The notes under the pieces were generated by a model. The model was not told where the DNA came from. It was given only the letters and a program-made list of their open reading frames with translations, and ran no database searches. The translations under genes were made by a program, and so were the position numbers. Positions 38,381 to 48,483 of a DNA stretch of 64,000 nucleotides are shown in pieces (position 1 is the stretch's first letter; each line of letters starts with the position of its first letter). The DNA is from Mongoliimonas terrestris (lineage in GTDB: Bacteria; Pseudomonadota; Alphaproteobacteria; Rhizobiales; Pleomorphomonadaceae), in assembly GCF_001927285.1 (NCBI RefSeq), contig NZ_MSIG01000006.1, positions 1 to 64,000 on the forward strand. Direction: 5' to 3'.

Positions 38381-39370
38381 ATGTCGCCGAAGCCGGGCAG
38401 CACGCTCGATCGCATCCTGACGCTGGAACTGGTGCGGGTGACCGAGCGCGCCGCCGTGGCCGCCGCGCGCCTGCGCGGCCGGGGCGACGAGGTGGCGGCC
38501 GACCAGGCGGCGGTCGACGCCATGCGGCGCGAACTGAACCGCCTGCCCGTCACCGGCACGGTGGTGATCGGCGAGGGCGAGCGCGACGAGGCGCCGATGC
38601 TGTTCATCGGCGAGGAGGTCGGCAACGGCAAGGGCCCGAAGGTGGACATCGCTCTCGACCCCCTGGAGGGCACGACCATCTGCGCCAAGAACCTGCCGAA
38701 CTCCCTGGCGGTGATCGCCATCGCGGAGCACGGCGGGCTCTTGAACGCGCCGGACGTCTACATGGACAAGATCGCCATCGGCCCGGGCTATCCGGCCGGC
38801 ATCGTGGACCTCGATGCCACCCCGGCGGAGAACATCCACGCCGTCGCCGCCGCCAAGGGCGTGCCGGTGGGCGAGGTCACCGCCTGCATCCTCGACCGGC
38901 CGCGCCATGCCCGCCTGATCGAGGCCGTGCGCGCCACCGGTGCCGCCATCCGGCTGATCGGCGACGGCGACGTGGCGGGCGTCATCCACACCACCGACCC
39001 GGACGAGACCGGCATCGACATCTATCTCGGCATCGGCGGCGCGCCCGAGGGCGTGCTGGCGGCCGCGGCCCTGCGCTGCATCGGCGGCCAGATGCAGGGC
39101 CGGCTCGTCATCAACCGCGACGACCAGATCCAGCGGGCCAACCGCATGGGCATCCGCGACGTGCGCAAGAAATACGCGCTCTCGGACATGGCCAAGGGCG
39201 ACGTGCTCTTCTCCGCCACCGGCGTCACCGACGGCAACATGCTCTCCGGCGTCAAGTTCGCCCGCGGCGACCGGATTGAGACCCACACGGTGGTGATGCG
39301 CTCCTCCACCGGCACGGTGCGGTGGATCAAGGCGAGCCACACGGACATGTCGAAGTTCGAAAGCCGCTGA
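38381..39370 (+). CDS. glpX: class II fructose-1,6-bisphosphatase
   Basis: Metal-dependent FBPase of gluconeogenesis (some homologues also accept sedoheptulose bisphosphate), 329 aa from ATG 38381, which has GAGGAGG before it and gives the normal family length. ATG 38282 would add 33 residues (MTKLLRPS...) and also has a GAGGA, so it cannot be excluded. LDRILTLELVRVTERAAV is the GlpX N-terminus; the metal site shows GEGERDEAPMLFIGEEVG and DPLEGTT; YMDKIAIGPGYP follows. It precedes recJ as in related genomes. Confidence 0.94.
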   Translation: MSPKPGSTLDRILTLELVRVTERAAVAAARLRGRGDEVAADQAAVDAMRRELNRLPVTGTVVIGEGERDEAPMLFIGEEVGNGKGPKVDIALDPLEGTTICAKNLPNSLAVIAIAEHGGLLNAPDVYMDKIAIGPGYPAGIVDLDATPAENIHAVAAAKGVPVGEVTACILDRPRHARLIEAVRATGAAIRLIGDGDVAGVIHTTDPDETGIDIYLGIGGAPEGVLAAAALRCIGGQMQGRLVINRDDQIQRANRMGIRDVRKKYALSDMAKGDVLFSATGVTDGNMLSGVKFARGDRIETHTVVMRSSTGTVRWIKASHTDMSKFESR

Positions 39371-39443
39371 CCGGGATACCGGGGCCGGGGATGGCGCCGG
39401 CCCGGGGGCTCGCGCGGGCGGGTCCTGGTCGCTATGATTCACC

Positions 39444-41288
39444 ATGACCATTCGAATCGCGTCCGACAGCCTGTCTTTCGACGCCGGGGCGGTGCGCCCG
39501 GTGCTCGGCGTTTCCGCCTCCTGCCAGTCGCGGGTGTGGACCGACCGCGTCGGCGAGGCGCGGGCGCCGATGGTGCAGGCGATCGCCCAGCGGTATGGGC
39601 TGCCGGAGGTGGTGGCACGGGTGCTCGTGGGGCGGCAGGTGTCGCCGGACGAGGCGGCCGCCTACCTGGACCCGAGCCTCAAGACCCTGATGCCGGACCC
39701 GTCCGTGCTCCGCGACATGGACGCCGCCGCCGAGCGGGTGGCGGACGCGGTGGAGCGCGGCGAACGGATCGCGCTCTTCGGCGACTATGACGTGGACGGC
39801 GCCACCGCCTCGGCCCTCTTCGGCCGCTTCCTCCGGCACCAGCGGCTCGACCCGGCCGTCTACATCCCGGACCGGTTGGTGGACGGCTACGGGCCGAACC
39901 CGCGCGCCGTGCAGGACCTCGCGAGCGGCGGCGCGACGCTGCTGGTGACGCTCGACTGCGGCACGCAGAGCTTCGAGGCGTTCGCGGCGGCGCGGGCCGT
40001 CGGCCTCGACGTGGTGACCTTCGACCACCACCAGAGCGGCGTGGAGCTGCCGCCGGTGCGGGCGCTCGTGAACCCCAACCGGCAGGACGACCTCTCCGGC
40101 CTCGGCCACTTGGCGGCGGTGGGCGTCAGCTTCCTCGGCGTGGTGGCGGTGAACCGCGAGCTGCGGCGGCGTGGCTGGTACGCGCGCGGCGGGCTGAAGG
40201 AGCCGGATCTTCTCGGCCTCCTCGACCTGGTGGCGCTCGGCACCGTGTGTGATGTGGTCCCGCTCCTCGGGCTCAACCGCGCCTTCGTGGTCAAGGGCCT
40301 GCAGGTGATGCGCGCGCGCGCCAACCGGGGCCTCGCGGCGCTCGCCGACGTGGTGAAGCTCTCCGGGCCGCCGACCTGCTACCACCTCGGCTATTTGATC
40401 GGGCCGCGCATCAACGCCGGCGGCCGGATCGGCGACAGCGGCCTCGGCGCGCGCCTCTTGATGGGCGACGACAGCGTGGAGGCGGGCCGCATGGCGGTGG
40501 AGCTCGACCGCCTCAACCGGGAGCGCCAGCAGCTGGAATCGGAGGCCCTGGACGCCGCCGAGGCCATGGTGACGGCCGCGCTGGTGACCGAGGCGCCCGC
40601 CGTCCTGGTGGCCTCGTCCGCCGACTGGCATCCGGGCATCGTCGGGCTCGTGGCGGCGCGGCTGAAGGAGCGGCACAACCGGCCGGCCTTCGCCATGGCG
40701 CTGAAGGGCGACGGCACGGCGACCGGCTCCGGCCGGTCCATTCCCGGCGTCGACATCGGAGCCATGGTGCGGGCGGCGGTGGACGCCGGGTTGCTGCAGA
40801 AAGGGGGAGGGCACGCCATGGCGGCGGGCCTCACCCTGGACGCGCGGCGCATCGATGCCTTCCGGGCCTTCGCCGAGGAGGCCCTCAAGACCGGCGTCAC
40901 CAGCGCCCGCGCCGTCGACGCCCTGCCGGTGGACGGCGTGGTGACGGCGGGCGGCGCCACGGTGTCGCTGGTGGAGACGCTGGAGCGGGCAGGGCCCTTC
41001 GGCGCCGGCCAGCCGGACCCGGTGTTCGTGCTGCCGGCGCACCGCGTCGCCTACGCGGAGGTCATCGGCAACGGCCACGTGCGGGTCTCGCTCGCCGCGT
41101 CGGACGGCACCAAGATCAAGGGCATGGCCTTCCGGGCCGCCGGCCAGCCGCTCGGCGATTTCCTGACCGGCGCCCGCGACCGGCCGGTCCACGTGGCCGG
41201 CGTCCTCGGCCTCGACCACTGGCACGGCGAGCCGCGCGTTCAGCTGCGCGTGCTCGACGCCGCCGACCCGACCCGCGCGCGGCCCTGA
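39444..41288 (+). CDS. recJ: single-stranded-DNA-specific exonuclease RecJ
   Basis: 5'-3' ssDNA exonuclease in recombination and mismatch repair; 614 aa. DHH-family motifs are present: GDYDVDG at 113-119, DCGT near 171, and DHHQ at 194-197, all metal ligands. The DHHA1 part has GPRINAGGRIGDSGLGARLL, and the C-terminal GGHAMAAGLTL motif and OB-type domain follow. The ATG is 73 bases after glpX. Assignment is secure by motifs and context. Confidence 0.96.
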   Translation: MTIRIASDSLSFDAGAVRPVLGVSASCQSRVWTDRVGEARAPMVQAIAQRYGLPEVVARVLVGRQVSPDEAAAYLDPSLKTLMPDPSVLRDMDAAAERVADAVERGERIALFGDYDVDGATASALFGRFLRHQRLDPAVYIPDRLVDGYGPNPRAVQDLASGGATLLVTLDCGTQSFEAFAAARAVGLDVVTFDHHQSGVELPPVRALVNPNRQDDLSGLGHLAAVGVSFLGVVAVNRELRRRGWYARGGLKEPDLLGLLDLVALGTVCDVVPLLGLNRAFVVKGLQVMRARANRGLAALADVVKLSGPPTCYHLGYLIGPRINAGGRIGDSGLGARLLMGDDSVEAGRMAVELDRLNRERQQLESEALDAAEAMVTAALVTEAPAVLVASSADWHPGIVGLVAARLKERHNRPAFAMALKGDGTATGSGRSIPGVDIGAMVRAAVDAGLLQKGGGHAMAAGLTLDARRIDAFRAFAEEALKTGVTSARAVDALPVDGVVTAGGATVSLVETLERAGPFGAGQPDPVFVLPAHRVAYAEVIGNGHVRVSLAASDGTKIKGMAFRAAGQPLGDFLTGARDRPVHVAGVLGLDHWHGEPRVQLRVLDAADPTRARP

Positions 41289-41322
41289 TCCTTCCCCTTC
41301 TCCTCCTGACGCGAGGGCCTGC

Positions 41323-42354
41323 ATGACCGCCGCCACCCCGGCCGCTTCCGGCCGCCTCCTCTCCGTCGACGCGGCGCGCGCCTTCGCGATCGACACCCTG
41401 GCGCGGGCCGGCACGGCGCCCGCCGCCGCCGCGAGCACCGCGGAGGCGCTGATCGGCGCGGAACTCGCCGGCTTGAAGAGCCACGGGCTCGTGCGGCTGG
41501 AGAGCTACGCGGCGCAGGTGCTCACCGGCAAGGTGGACGGGCAGGCGCTGCCGGTCTGCCGCGAGGCGGCGCCGGCGGTGATCACCGTGGACGCCGCCAC
41601 CGGCTTCTCCTATCCGGCGATCGACATGGCCGTCGCCCGCCTGCCGGGGCTCGCCCGCACGGAGGGCGTCGCGGCCGCTGGCATCCGCCGGGCGCACCAC
41701 GCGGGCGCGATCGGCATCCACGTGGAGCGGCTGGCGAACGAGGGCCTCGTCGCCCTGATGGTGGCGAACGCGCCGGCCTGCATCGCGCCCTTCGGCGGGT
41801 CGAAGGCGGTGTTCGGCACCAATCCGATCGCCATCGCGTGTCCCCGGCCGGACGGCGCGCCCATCGTGGTCGACCTCTCGGTCGCCAAGGTGGCGCGCGG
41901 CAACATCCTCGCCGCCGCCCAGCGCGGCGAGCCCATCCCGGAGGGCTGGGCCGTGGACGCGGACGGACGGCCGACCACGGACGCGCGCGCCGCGCTCGCC
42001 GGCACCATGCTACCGGCCGGCGATGCCAAGGGCACCGCGCTGGCGCTCCTCGTGGAAATCCTCTGCGCGCTCGCCGGCGGCCGGCTCGCCACCGACCAGT
42101 CGAGCCTCTTCGACGGGGAGGGGCCGGCGCCGGAGATCGGCCACCTGATGCTCGCCATCGACCCGGCGCCCTTCGGCACCGGCTTCGCCGAGCGAATCGC
42201 CGCCCTTGCGGCCTCCATCGAGACGCAGCCCGGCGCCCGCCTGCCCGGATCGCGCCGCCGCACTGCCCGGGAAACGGCGCTCCGCGACGGGATCCTGGTG
42301 CCGGCGACCCTCGACCAGGCGCTCGCCCGGCTGCTCGGATCCGACGCCCGCTGA
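41323..42354 (+). CDS. Ldh/YlbC-type malate/L-lactate dehydrogenase family oxidoreductase
   Basis: NAD(P)H-dependent 2-oxoacid or imino-acid reductase of 343 aa. Family signatures are GLKSHGLVRLESY near 46-58, HHAGAIGIHVERLANEGLV, the cofactor-binding FGTNPIAIACPRPDGAPIVVD split across 165-185, and DAKGTALALLVEILCA. Members include malate, ureidoglycolate and piperideine-2-carboxylate/pyrroline-2-carboxylate reductases; I cannot choose. It follows recJ by 34 bases and may simply be read through from it. Confidence 0.85.
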   Translation: MTAATPAASGRLLSVDAARAFAIDTLARAGTAPAAAASTAEALIGAELAGLKSHGLVRLESYAAQVLTGKVDGQALPVCREAAPAVITVDAATGFSYPAIDMAVARLPGLARTEGVAAAGIRRAHHAGAIGIHVERLANEGLVALMVANAPACIAPFGGSKAVFGTNPIAIACPRPDGAPIVVDLSVAKVARGNILAAAQRGEPIPEGWAVDADGRPTTDARAALAGTMLPAGDAKGTALALLVEILCALAGGRLATDQSSLFDGEGPAPEIGHLMLAIDPAPFGTGFAERIAALAASIETQPGARLPGSRRRTARETALRDGILVPATLDQALARLLGSDAR

Positions 42355-42477
42355 CCCTTAACGGCGTTGTCGCATTACGAAGTTTGCGTGTCTCATCCGT
42401 CCGGTGGCTTGTGGCCGTTCGCGGGCGGTGCTTACTCTCCCCCAAACGGCGCGTCGGCGCCGGCAGGGGGAAGTCGC

Positions 42478-45400
42478 ATGTCGTCCATGGTTCGGAACGC
42501 CGCCCGCACGGCCGGAGCGGTCCTCGTCGTCCTCTCGGCGCTGATCCATCCGTCCGGCGCCGCCGAACGACGCGCCATCGTGACCGAGAACGCGGACTAT
42601 TTCGGCCGCGACTACCAGACCCTGAAGGAGATCGCGCCGGAAGCCTGCGAGGCCTCCTGCGTCGCCGACGACCAGTGCCGCGCCTTCACCTACAACGTGA
42701 AGGCCCGCTGGTGCTTCCTCAAGGCGGAGTTCGGCGATCTCCGCCAGACGCCCGGCGCCATCTCCGGCCGGATCGTCACCGGCGCCGTGCCGACGCCCGA
42801 ACTGGAGGCCGAACGGCTCGCCGACCTCGCTTTCCTCGACAGCGGCTTCGTCGACGCCGCCCGCCGGCAGGTGGGCCAGGTCGAGGCGAGCAACGAGGAA
42901 GGCTCCATCGACTTCCTGGTGGCGCGCGCCGAGAACGCCGCCATCAACGGCGCGCCGCTCCTGGTCTTCTCGTCCTACTACGGCGCGCTGAAGCTGGCGC
43001 CGGAGCGGTTCGACATCTGGGACGCCCTCTCGTCCGCCGCCCAGTCGGTGCAGACCAACGAGTGGCAGCTGCGCCAGACCGCCCAGGAGACCGCCACCTC
43101 GGCCGCGATCAACGCCTATCTGAAGTCGCTCGACGACGGCGAGCGGGTGCGCGCGCTGGCGCTCCTCAGCGATTCCTTCGCCGCCCGCGAACTCTGGCGC
43201 CCCGCCATCAAGGCCATGCGGCTCGCCGTCTCCATCGGCGCCGACGACGCGCTGACGGCGCAGCTCGACCAGCTCGTGGCCCAATACGGCTTCCGGGTGG
43301 TGGAGAACACCGTCGACACGCGCTCCTCCGACCCGCGGATCTGCATCGCCTTCTCCGAGGCGATCGCCCGGGCGGCGCCGGACCTCTCCGACTTCGTCTC
43401 CGTGGAAGGCCGCGAGACCCTCGCCGTGGAGGCGGACGACCAGCAGATCTGCATCAGCGGCGTCGACTATGGCGAGCGCTACCGGGTGACCGTGCGCCAG
43501 GGCTTCCCGGCGGAGGACCCGGAGGAAAGTCTCGCCCGGCCGGTGACCATCGAGGCCTACGTGCGCGACCGCGACCCGCAGGTGCGCTTCCTCGGCAAGG
43601 CCTACGTGCTGCCGAAGGGCGGCGACGCCACCATCCCGGTCGCCACCGTCAACGTCGACACCGTCGACGCGACGGTCGTGCGCATCGGCGACCGCGGCCT
43701 CGTGCAGGCGATCGGGGAGGGCACCTTCCTGCGCCAGCTCGGCAGCTGGGAGGCCACCGACATCGCCGACCGGCGCGGCGAGGCCGTGTGGTCGGGCTCC
43801 ATCCTGGTCAAGCGCGACATCAACCGCGAGGTGACGACCGCCATCCCGGTCGGCGAGGTGGTGAAGGACCTGAAGCCGGGCGTCTATGCCATGACGGCGA
43901 CGGCCCGCAATCAGGCCGACACCTGGGGCGAGCAGGCGACCCAGTGGTTCATCGTCACCGACCTCGGCCTCTCCACCCTCTCGGGCAACGACGGCCTGCA
44001 CGCTGTGGTGCGCTCGCTCTCCACCGCCGGGGCGGTGACGGGCGCGAAGCTCCGGCTCGTCGCCCTCAACGACGAGGTGCTCGGCACCGTGGAGACCGAC
44101 GCGGACGGCTACGGCCGGTTCGACGCCGGCCTCATCCGCGGCACCGGCGGCAACAGCCCGGCGCTCCTGGTGGCCGAGACCGTCGCGGGCGACTACGCCT
44201 TCCTGGACCTCACCAAGGCGGCCTTCGACCTCACCGACCGGGGCGTGGAGGGTCGCGCCCCGCCGAAGCCCGTGGACGTGTTCATGACCGCCGAGCGCGG
44301 CGTCTACCGGCCGGGCGAGACCGTGCACGTGACGACGCTCGCCCGCGACCCGAAGGCCGTGGCGGTGGACGACGTGCCGCTGACGCTGGTGGTGTCGCGC
44401 CCCGACGGCGTGGAATTCTCCCGCACGCTCGCCGCCGACGAGGGCGCCGGCGGCCGCGACAGCCTGTTCCCGCTGCCGGACGGCGCCATGCGCGGCACCT
44501 GGCGCGTCGCCGCCTTCGCCGACCCGGAGGCGTCGTCGCTCGCCGAGACCACCTTCCTGGTGGAGGACTTCCAGCCGGAGCGGATCGACTTCACGCTTGA
44601 AAGCGAAGCGGAGGTGCTGGAGCCCGGCGTCGACGCGGAGGCGACGCTGACGGCCGAATGGCTCTACGGCGCCCCTGCGGGCGGCCTTGCCATCGAGGGC
44701 GAGGTCTATGTGACGCGCGCCCCCGGCCTGCCGTCCGCGCCCGGCTACAGCTTCGGCCTCGCCGACGAGGCCTTCGAACCGGCCGCCGAGCCGGTGGCCG
44801 CGGAGCCGACCGCGGAGGACGGCAGCGCGGTGGTGAGCCTCGCCCTGCCGGAGCTCGCCGACAGCACCGTGCCCTTGCAGGCGGCGGTGCACGTGCGCGT
44901 GCTCGACACCAACGGCCGCCCGGTGGAGCGCAAGCTCTCCCTGCCGGTCTCCAACGGCTACGCGCGGCTCGGCATCGACCCGCAGTTCGACGGCGCGGTG
45001 GAGGAGGGCGGCAACGCGGCCTTCGCCATCATCGCCGTCGACGCGGACGGCGAACGGATCGCCGCCGAGGGCCTGACCTACGTGCTCGACAAGGTGGAGA
45101 CCGCCTTCCAGTGGTACAATTCCGGCGGCAGCTGGTCCTATGACGCGGTGAAGTCGCGCAGCCGCGTGGCCAACGGCACCGTCGCGGTGACGGCGGACGC
45201 CCCGGCCCGCATCGAGGCGCCCGTGACCTGGGGCGAGTACGAGCTGACCGTGGAGGATCCGACCGGCGAGGCGCTGCCGGTGTCCGTCACCTTCGAGGCG
45301 GGCTGGTACGTTGCCCCGACCGCGCAGGCGACGCCGGATCTCTTGAAGGTCTCGCTCGACAAGCCGGCCTATGCGGTTGGCGAGACCGTGAAGGCCCGCC

Positions 45401-47964
45401 TGGAGGCGCGCTTTCCGGGCGTCGCCGTCGTCACCGTGGTGGACGACCGGCTGATCGCCCTGAAGACCGTGGAGGTGCCGGAAGGCGGCACCGTGGTCGA
45501 CCTGCCGGTGACCGCCGACTGGGGGCCGGGCGCCTACGTGGCCGCCACCCTCATCCGGCCCATGGACATCGAGGCCCGGCGCATGCCGACGCGGGCCCTC
45601 GGCCTGCAGTGGGCGGGCGTCGACCCGGGCGACCGGCTGCTCGACGTCTCCGTCACCCTCCCGTCCGAGCAGAAGCCCCGCACCGCCCTGCCGGTTGAGG
45701 TTACGGTCGCCAACGCCAAGGCGGGCACGCCCGCCTATGTGACGATCGCCGCGGTGGACCTCGGCATCCTCAACCTCACGTCCTTCGCGCCGCCCGCGCC
45801 GGAGGGCTGGTACTATGGCCAGCGCGCCCTCGGCATCGAGATGCGCGACCTCTACGGCCAGCTCATCGACCGCATGGCCGGCACCCGCGGGGAGGTGCGC
45901 TCCGGCGGCGACGGCACGGGCCTGTCGCGCCTGGAGGGGACGCCGCCGACCGAGCAGCTGGTGTCCTTCTTTCAAGGGGTGACCCAGGTCGACGCCAACG
46001 GCAAGGTGCGCGTCGAATTCGACCTGCCGGACTTCAACGGTACCGTGCGGGTGATGGCGATCGCCTGGTCCGCCGACGCGGTGGGCCACGGCTCCGCCGA
46101 CGTCGTGGTGCGCGATCCGGTGGTCGTGCAGGCCGCCCTGCCGAACTTCCTCGCGCCCGGCGACCGCTCGCGCCTGAAGCTCGACTTCACCCACCTGACC
46201 GGGCCTTCCGGCGATTTCGGCCTCTCCGTCCAGGTCGCCGGCGACCTTGTGGCGATCGACCCGGCCCTTGCATCCCACACGCTCGCCCTTGGCGACAAGG
46301 GCAAGGCGGAGGTGCTGATCCCGATCGAGGGTCTTGCCGTCGGCGACGAAACCCTCTCGGTGTCGCTGACGACGCCCGGCGGCGACGTTCTGACCAAGAC
46401 ACTGACCGTGCCCGTGCGCGCCAACGAGCCGCCGGTGCTTCGCCTGTCGGACGTGACGCTGCCGGCAGGATCCGGCCGGCTGGACTTCTCCGCCGATCTC
46501 CTCTCCGACTTCGTGCCGGGCACCGGCGAGGCCACCGTGACGGTGGGCGGGCTCTCCGGCATCGACCTGCCGGGGCTCGTCGCCTCGCTCGACCGCTACC
46601 CCTATGGCTGCGCCGAGCAGATCACCAGCCGCGCGCTGCCACTCGTCTACCTGGACGACGTGGTGCTGGCGGCCGGGCTCGGCGGCGAGACGCCGGTGCG
46701 CGACCGGGTGGCGAAGGCGGTGGAGCAGGTGCTGGTCAACCAGGCCTCCAACGGCTCGTTCGGCCTCTGGGGTCCGGGCTCCGGCGATCTCTGGCTCGAC
46801 GCCTACGTGACCGACTTCCTCACCCGCGCCAAGGAGAAGGGCATCGCCGTGCCGGCGATTCCGTTCGAACTGGCGGTGACCAACCTGAAGAACCGGGTGG
46901 CCTACACGCCCGAGGTGACGGACGGCGGCGAGGACCTCGCCTATGCGCTCTACGTGCTGGCGCGGAACGGCCGGGCCACCATCGGGGACCTGCGCTACTT
47001 CGCCGAGACCAAGCTCGACGCCTTCGCGACCCCGCTCGCCAAGGCGCAGCTCGGCGCGGCGCTCGCCCTCTACGGCGATGGTCCCCGCGCCGGGACGGTG
47101 TTCCAGGCGGCGACGGCCGACCTTTCGGCCCGCATGGACACGCGCGGCTGGCGGCGCGACTACGGCTCCGACCTTCGCGACGGCGCCGCCATGCTGACGC
47201 TCGCCTCCGAGACCAAGGTGCCGGCGTTCGACATCGCGGCGCTCGGCCGGGACGTGGGCACGCTCGCCCGCGCCTCCAGCCACCGGAGCACGCAGGAGGA
47301 GGCCTGGATGCTGCTTGCCGCCAACGCGCTCCTCAACGAGGGCCGGCGGCCGGTGGTGACGGTCAACGGCAGCCGCCACGAGGGCGTGCTGACCGCCCGC
47401 TACACGGATGCGGATCTCGCCAACGGGCCGGTGGCGATCGAGAACACGGCCGACGCGCCGGTCGACGCCCGCGTCACCCTCAAGGGCGTGCCGGTGACGC
47501 CGGAGCCGGCCGGCGGCAACGGCTATGCGATCACCCGCAAGGCCTACGACCTGGAAGGCAACGAGGTGGACATCGCCACGCTCGAACTCGGCGCCCGGGT
47601 TGTGGTGGTGCTGACGGTGACCTCCACCGAATCGGTCGCCGCCCGGCTGGTGGTGGACGACCCGCTGCCGGCGGGCCTTGCCATCGACAACCCGAGCCTC
47701 CTCGCCGGCGGCGACGTGGCCGCCCTCGGCTGGGTGCCCCTGGTGCCGAACGCCGCCCGCACGGAGTTCCGCGCCGACCGCTTCGTCGCCGCGCTCGACC
47801 AGTCCGGCGGCGGCGCGACGGAGTTCGCGCTCGCCTACATGGCCCGCGCCGTCGCCCCCGGCACCTTCACCCACCCGGCCGCCACCGTCATGGACATGTA
47901 CCGCCCGGAGAAGCAGGCCCGCACCGACGCCGGCCAGGTGGAGGTGATCGGCCCGCTGGAGTGA
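42478..47964 (+). CDS. bacterial alpha-2-macroglobulin family protein
   Basis: Very large periplasmic protease trap, 1828 aa, thought to guard the envelope against foreign proteases. ATG 42478 follows CAGGGGGAAG and gives a Sec signal peptide (VLVVLSALIHPSGAAE) with no lipobox cysteine, unlike lipoprotein relatives such as YfhM. Right after it is a cysteine-rich PAN/apple-like domain (CEASCVADDQCRAFTYN, about 54-70). Repeated macroglobulin beta-domains follow, including the MG2 segment VFMTAERGVYRPGETVHVT. The thioester motif is intact at 1377-1381 (GCAEQ, Cys1378/Gln1381) in YPYGCAEQITSRAL, then the alpha-helical thioester domain. The usual partner pbpC is not adjacent. Confidence 0.94.
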   Translation: MSSMVRNAARTAGAVLVVLSALIHPSGAAERRAIVTENADYFGRDYQTLKEIAPEACEASCVADDQCRAFTYNVKARWCFLKAEFGDLRQTPGAISGRIVTGAVPTPELEAERLADLAFLDSGFVDAARRQVGQVEASNEEGSIDFLVARAENAAINGAPLLVFSSYYGALKLAPERFDIWDALSSAAQSVQTNEWQLRQTAQETATSAAINAYLKSLDDGERVRALALLSDSFAARELWRPAIKAMRLAVSIGADDALTAQLDQLVAQYGFRVVENTVDTRSSDPRICIAFSEAIARAAPDLSDFVSVEGRETLAVEADDQQICISGVDYGERYRVTVRQGFPAEDPEESLARPVTIEAYVRDRDPQVRFLGKAYVLPKGGDATIPVATVNVDTVDATVVRIGDRGLVQAIGEGTFLRQLGSWEATDIADRRGEAVWSGSILVKRDINREVTTAIPVGEVVKDLKPGVYAMTATARNQADTWGEQATQWFIVTDLGLSTLSGNDGLHAVVRSLSTAGAVTGAKLRLVALNDEVLGTVETDADGYGRFDAGLIRGTGGNSPALLVAETVAGDYAFLDLTKAAFDLTDRGVEGRAPPKPVDVFMTAERGVYRPGETVHVTTLARDPKAVAVDDVPLTLVVSRPDGVEFSRTLAADEGAGGRDSLFPLPDGAMRGTWRVAAFADPEASSLAETTFLVEDFQPERIDFTLESEAEVLEPGVDAEATLTAEWLYGAPAGGLAIEGEVYVTRAPGLPSAPGYSFGLADEAFEPAAEPVAAEPTAEDGSAVVSLALPELADSTVPLQAAVHVRVLDTNGRPVERKLSLPVSNGYARLGIDPQFDGAVEEGGNAAFAIIAVDADGERIAAEGLTYVLDKVETAFQWYNSGGSWSYDAVKSRSRVANGTVAVTADAPARIEAPVTWGEYELTVEDPTGEALPVSVTFEAGWYVAPTAQATPDLLKVSLDKPAYAVGETVKARLEARFPGVAVVTVVDDRLIALKTVEVPEGGTVVDLPVTADWGPGAYVAATLIRPMDIEARRMPTRALGLQWAGVDPGDRLLDVSVTLPSEQKPRTALPVEVTVANAKAGTPAYVTIAAVDLGILNLTSFAPPAPEGWYYGQRALGIEMRDLYGQLIDRMAGTRGEVRSGGDGTGLSRLEGTPPTEQLVSFFQGVTQVDANGKVRVEFDLPDFNGTVRVMAIAWSADAVGHGSADVVVRDPVVVQAALPNFLAPGDRSRLKLDFTHLTGPSGDFGLSVQVAGDLVAIDPALASHTLALGDKGKAEVLIPIEGLAVGDETLSVSLTTPGGDVLTKTLTVPVRANEPPVLRLSDVTLPAGSGRLDFSADLLSDFVPGTGEATVTVGGLSGIDLPGLVASLDRYPYGCAEQITSRALPLVYLDDVVLAAGLGGETPVRDRVAKAVEQVLVNQASNGSFGLWGPGSGDLWLDAYVTDFLTRAKEKGIAVPAIPFELAVTNLKNRVAYTPEVTDGGEDLAYALYVLARNGRATIGDLRYFAETKLDAFATPLAKAQLGAALALYGDGPRAGTVFQAATADLSARMDTRGWRRDYGSDLRDGAAMLTLASETKVPAFDIAALGRDVGTLARASSHRSTQEEAWMLLAANALLNEGRRPVVTVNGSRHEGVLTARYTDADLANGPVAIENTADAPVDARVTLKGVPVTPEPAGGNGYAITRKAYDLEGNEVDIATLELGARVVVVLTVTSTESVAARLVVDDPLPAGLAIDNPSLLAGGDVAALGWVPLVPNAARTEFRADRFVAALDQSGGGATEFALAYMARAVAPGTFTHPAATVMDMYRPEKQARTDAGQVEVIGPLE

Positions 47965-48018
47965 GGAGGGGGTGTCGGGGTTCGGTGGCGGTGGTCGGCG
48001 TTCCCGCCCACCTCGATC

Positions 48019-48106
48019 GTCATGGTCCGCGAAGGCGGACCACCCACGCTTTTCTCCCGCTCCCCGCACCATGCGTGGGTGGTCCGGCTGAACCGGACCA
48101 TGACGA
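48019..48106 (+). repeat. B-family inverted repeat pair
   Basis: Forward arm 48019-48049 (loop GAAG) and reverse arm 48073-48106 (stem TGGTCCGG/CCGGACCA), starting 54 bases after the macroglobulin stop. Confidence 0.85.
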
Positions 48107-48151
48107 GGGAGGCCGGCGGTGACGGGCGACTACCCCGCCTCATCCTTCCCC

Positions 48152-48273
48152 GTCATCCCGGCGAACGCCGGGATCCAACCGTCCGACCCGCCAGCCCCGC
48201 CGTCCGCGATCATCCCGCACCACCTGCGAAGTCCGCCCCGTCGGCTGGGTCCCGGCATTCGCCGGGATGACGA
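48152..48273 (+). repeat. A-family inverted repeat pair
   Basis: Forward A1 arm 48152-48181 and reverse arm 48240-48273 (loop ATTC, outer base changed to GGGTCCC). The 519-base gap 47965-48483 holds this, the B pair before it and one more B arm at 48331-48362, and then the puuD promoter region. Confidence 0.85.
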
Positions 48274-48330
48274 CGCGGGGACGTGAGGGGTTGGCGCGCA
48301 CCCGCCTCCGCCCCTCCCACGCTCGCGATC

Positions 48331-48362
48331 GTCATGGTCCGCGCAGGCGGACCACCCACGCA
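48331..48362 (+). repeat. single B-family arm upstream of puuD
   Basis: Forward arm with perfect TGGTCCGC-GCAG-GCGGACCA stem-loop and CCCACGC tail; its reverse partner is missing. It ends about 120 bases before the puuD start. Confidence 0.8.
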
Positions 48363-48483
48363 TAGCCTTTGGATCGACAATCCCCCACCCGGCATGCCGA
48401 TTGCTTGCCTCGGCCGCAGGCTGTAGCGTGCCGCGCCGCATCCCTGTCTTCCACCCGGCCGCCATTCCGACCACGGACCCTTC

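Noticed and set aside
42358..48072. 1904-codon open frame on the minus strand
   Set aside because: It is antisense to the alpha-2-macroglobulin gene, is rich in Arg/His/Gly/Val and has no recognisable motif; it is a by-product of high GC at third codon positions.
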